A DNA stretch of 6,591 nt, from contig JANLTP010000182.1 of NCBI GenBank assembly GCA_031363055.1, positions 1 to 6,591 of the forward strand. The letters run 5' to 3'. The DNA is from JANLTP01 sp031363055. GTDB taxonomy: Bacteria; Pseudomonadota; Gammaproteobacteria; Burkholderiales; Burkholderiaceae_E. Made by a program: the position numbers and the translations under genes. Shown here piece after piece: positions 5,453 through 6,591 of the stretch. Below the pieces are notes generated by a model, which was not told the DNA's origin, searched no databases, and saw only the letters and a list, made by a program, of their open reading frames with translations. Every line of letters begins with the position of its first letter. The first letter of the stretch is position 1.

Positions 5453-6591
5453 GTGCAGATTCCGATTCAATTGCTGAGTTCGCTTCCCGATCCGCATGCG
5501 GAAGGCGCGCGTGTGATGGGAATTTGTAATTCCTGTCGGTACTGCGAGGGCTTCTGCGGCGTGTTTCCGGCGATGGAACGGCGTATCGATTTCAACCGGC
5601 TCGATATGGACTACCTGGCCAACCTGTGCCACAACTGCGGCGCTTGTTTCCATTCCTGTCAGTATGCGCCGCCGCATGAGTTCGCCTTGAACCTGCCGCG
5701 AACTCTGGCACAAGTGCGGCTGGCCAGTTACCGCGACTATGCCTTTCCGCGATCATTCGGCGTGCTGTACGAACGGCAAGGCCCGTGGCTGGCGGTCGTG
5801 CTGGTGATTGCGCTAGCGTTGATCATGGCGGTGGCGGCTCTCTGGAAACAGCACGTGTCGACCGAGGGCGCAGCGGTGCTCGGCAAGTCGTTTTACGCGA
5901 TCATTCCGCACCAGACCATGGTGGTGTTGTTCGGCGTGGCCTTTGGTTGGTCGATGATCGCGATGCTTGTCAGCGGTTGGCGTTTTTATCGCGCCACCGC
6001 GTCGCTCGACCCCATGACGGCGAAGGCGACACCGGGGGCAGGCCAGGTGGCCGTATCGAAGGCCTTGCGCCTCGAGTATCTGGACGGCGGTGGTGATGGT
6101 TGTGTCAATGATTCGGATGCGCCGAGCACGGCCCGCCGCTGGACGCATCACGCTGTGTTTTACGGTTTTATGCTGTGTTTCGCATCGACTTCAATCGCGA
6201 CGATCTATCACTATGTATTTGGCTGGCAGGCTCCGTACGATTTCATCAGTCTGCCAGTGATCCTGGGTACTGCGGGGGGTGCTCTGATGGTGCTCGGCAC
6301 GACGGCCATGTTGATGTCACGCGTCAAGCGCGATACGCGGATCCAGGATTCCGCGCAGCAGACTATGGATCTCGGTTTTGTCGGCCTGCTCTGGGCCGTT
6401 GCGGTCACCGGACTGGCCTTGCTGGCCTGGCGTGAAACCGCACTGATGCCCGCAGTGCTGATCATTCATCTGGCCACTGTGTTGGCGTTTTTTATTCTGA
6501 TGCCGTACGGGAAGTTTGTGCACGGAATGTATCGTGGTATCTCACTGTTACAACATGCGCGTGAGCAGCGCAGCCCGAACCGGTTCGCTTC
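5453..6591 (+). CDS. tcuB: Tricarballylate utilisation 4Fe-4S membrane protein TcuB (CitB family), 3' end outside window
   Basis: TcuB is the membrane electron carrier that takes electrons from the FADH2 of TcuA towards the respiratory chain. The frame is open for 379 codons from GTG 5453 to the window edge without a stop. Two CxxCxxCxxxC motifs lie at C25-C28-C31-C35 (GICNSCRYCEGFC) and C59-C62-C65-C69 (LCHNCGACFHSC), each able to hold a 4Fe-4S cluster. About six hydrophobic segments follow, at roughly 111-130, 153-174, 233-254, 266-288, 305-326 and 331-351. Family signatures include YGFMLCFASTSIATIYHY (237-254) and PYGKFVHGMY (351-360). Histidines near the membrane (H153, H232, H233, H253, H339, H357) could bind heme, as proposed for this family and for CobZ. 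The family is about 370-390 residues long, so only a few C-terminal residues are likely missing. A Gly/Asp-rich loop (about 210-226) between segments 2 and 3 looks variable. The gene follows tcuA by 7 bp, and tcuC, a transporter or another tcu gene may lie beyond the edge. Confidence 0.88.
   Translation, partial: MQIPIQLLSSLPDPHAEGARVMGICNSCRYCEGFCGVFPAMERRIDFNRLDMDYLANLCHNCGACFHSCQYAPPHEFALNLPRTLAQVRLASYRDYAFPRSFGVLYERQGPWLAVVLVIALALIMAVAALWKQHVSTEGAAVLGKSFYAIIPHQTMVVLFGVAFGWSMIAMLVSGWRFYRATASLDPMTAKATPGAGQVAVSKALRLEYLDGGGDGCVNDSDAPSTARRWTHHAVFYGFMLCFASTSIATIYHYVFGWQAPYDFISLPVILGTAGGALMVLGTTAMLMSRVKRDTRIQDSAQQTMDLGFVGLLWAVAVTGLALLAWRETALMPAVLIIHLATVLAFFILMPYGKFVHGMYRGISLLQHAREQRSPNRFA

Noticed and set aside
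5785..6096. 103-codon + strand frame inside tcuB
   Set aside because: The tcuB frame runs uninterrupted through it with membrane segments and family motifs. The other frame is Gly/Arg-rich shadow sequence.

Overview
The window reads as a GC-rich chromosome segment (roughly 60% G+C by eye) from a proteobacterium. The gene mix fits a betaproteobacterium such as a member of the Burkholderiales: a TcuA/TcuB pair beside a MmgE/PrpD-family protein and a fused ADP-forming acyl-CoA ligase. No rRNA or other marker gene is present, so the taxonomy is inference.

Layout, left to right. Bases 1-223 hold the wreck of a pyridoxamine-phosphate-oxidase-like flavoprotein gene on the + strand. Its N-terminal and C-terminal parts sit in different frames and the core is missing. 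A degenerate tandem repeat of about 19 bp (223-298) then fills the gap to the convergent neighbour. Two minus-strand genes follow as a tight pair: the fused (alpha+beta) NDP-forming acyl-CoA ligase (1645-3879, upstream) and a MmgE/PrpD-family dehydratase/decarboxylase (290-1642), which starts 2 nt after the ligase stop. On the + strand, divergent from this pair and only 24 bp away, are tcuA (3904-5445, FAD tricarballylate-type dehydrogenase, TTG start) and tcuB (5453 to beyond the window end, membrane protein with two 4Fe-4S clusters). These two genes are 7 bp apart.

How the genes may work together. In the known Tcu system TcuA oxidises tricarballylate to cis-aconitate and TcuB carries the electrons to the respiratory chain. 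The MmgE/PrpD family includes 2-methylcitrate dehydratase and cis-aconitate decarboxylase, and the ADP-forming ligase makes acyl-CoA thioesters. The divergent arrangement suggests one tri- or dicarboxylate catabolic module: oxidise, then dehydrate or decarboxylate, then activate with CoA. One concrete but unproven version is tricarballylate to cis-aconitate to itaconate to itaconyl-CoA. The usual tcuR regulator and tcuC transporter are not in the window.

The most unusual local structures are the divergent start region, the broken flavoprotein gene, the low-complexity insertion in TcuA, and the 15-bp duplication at the start of the ligase gene. In the divergent region a TATGAT box sits exactly where it would make the ligase mRNA leaderless, and it overlaps the tcuA ribosome binding site.
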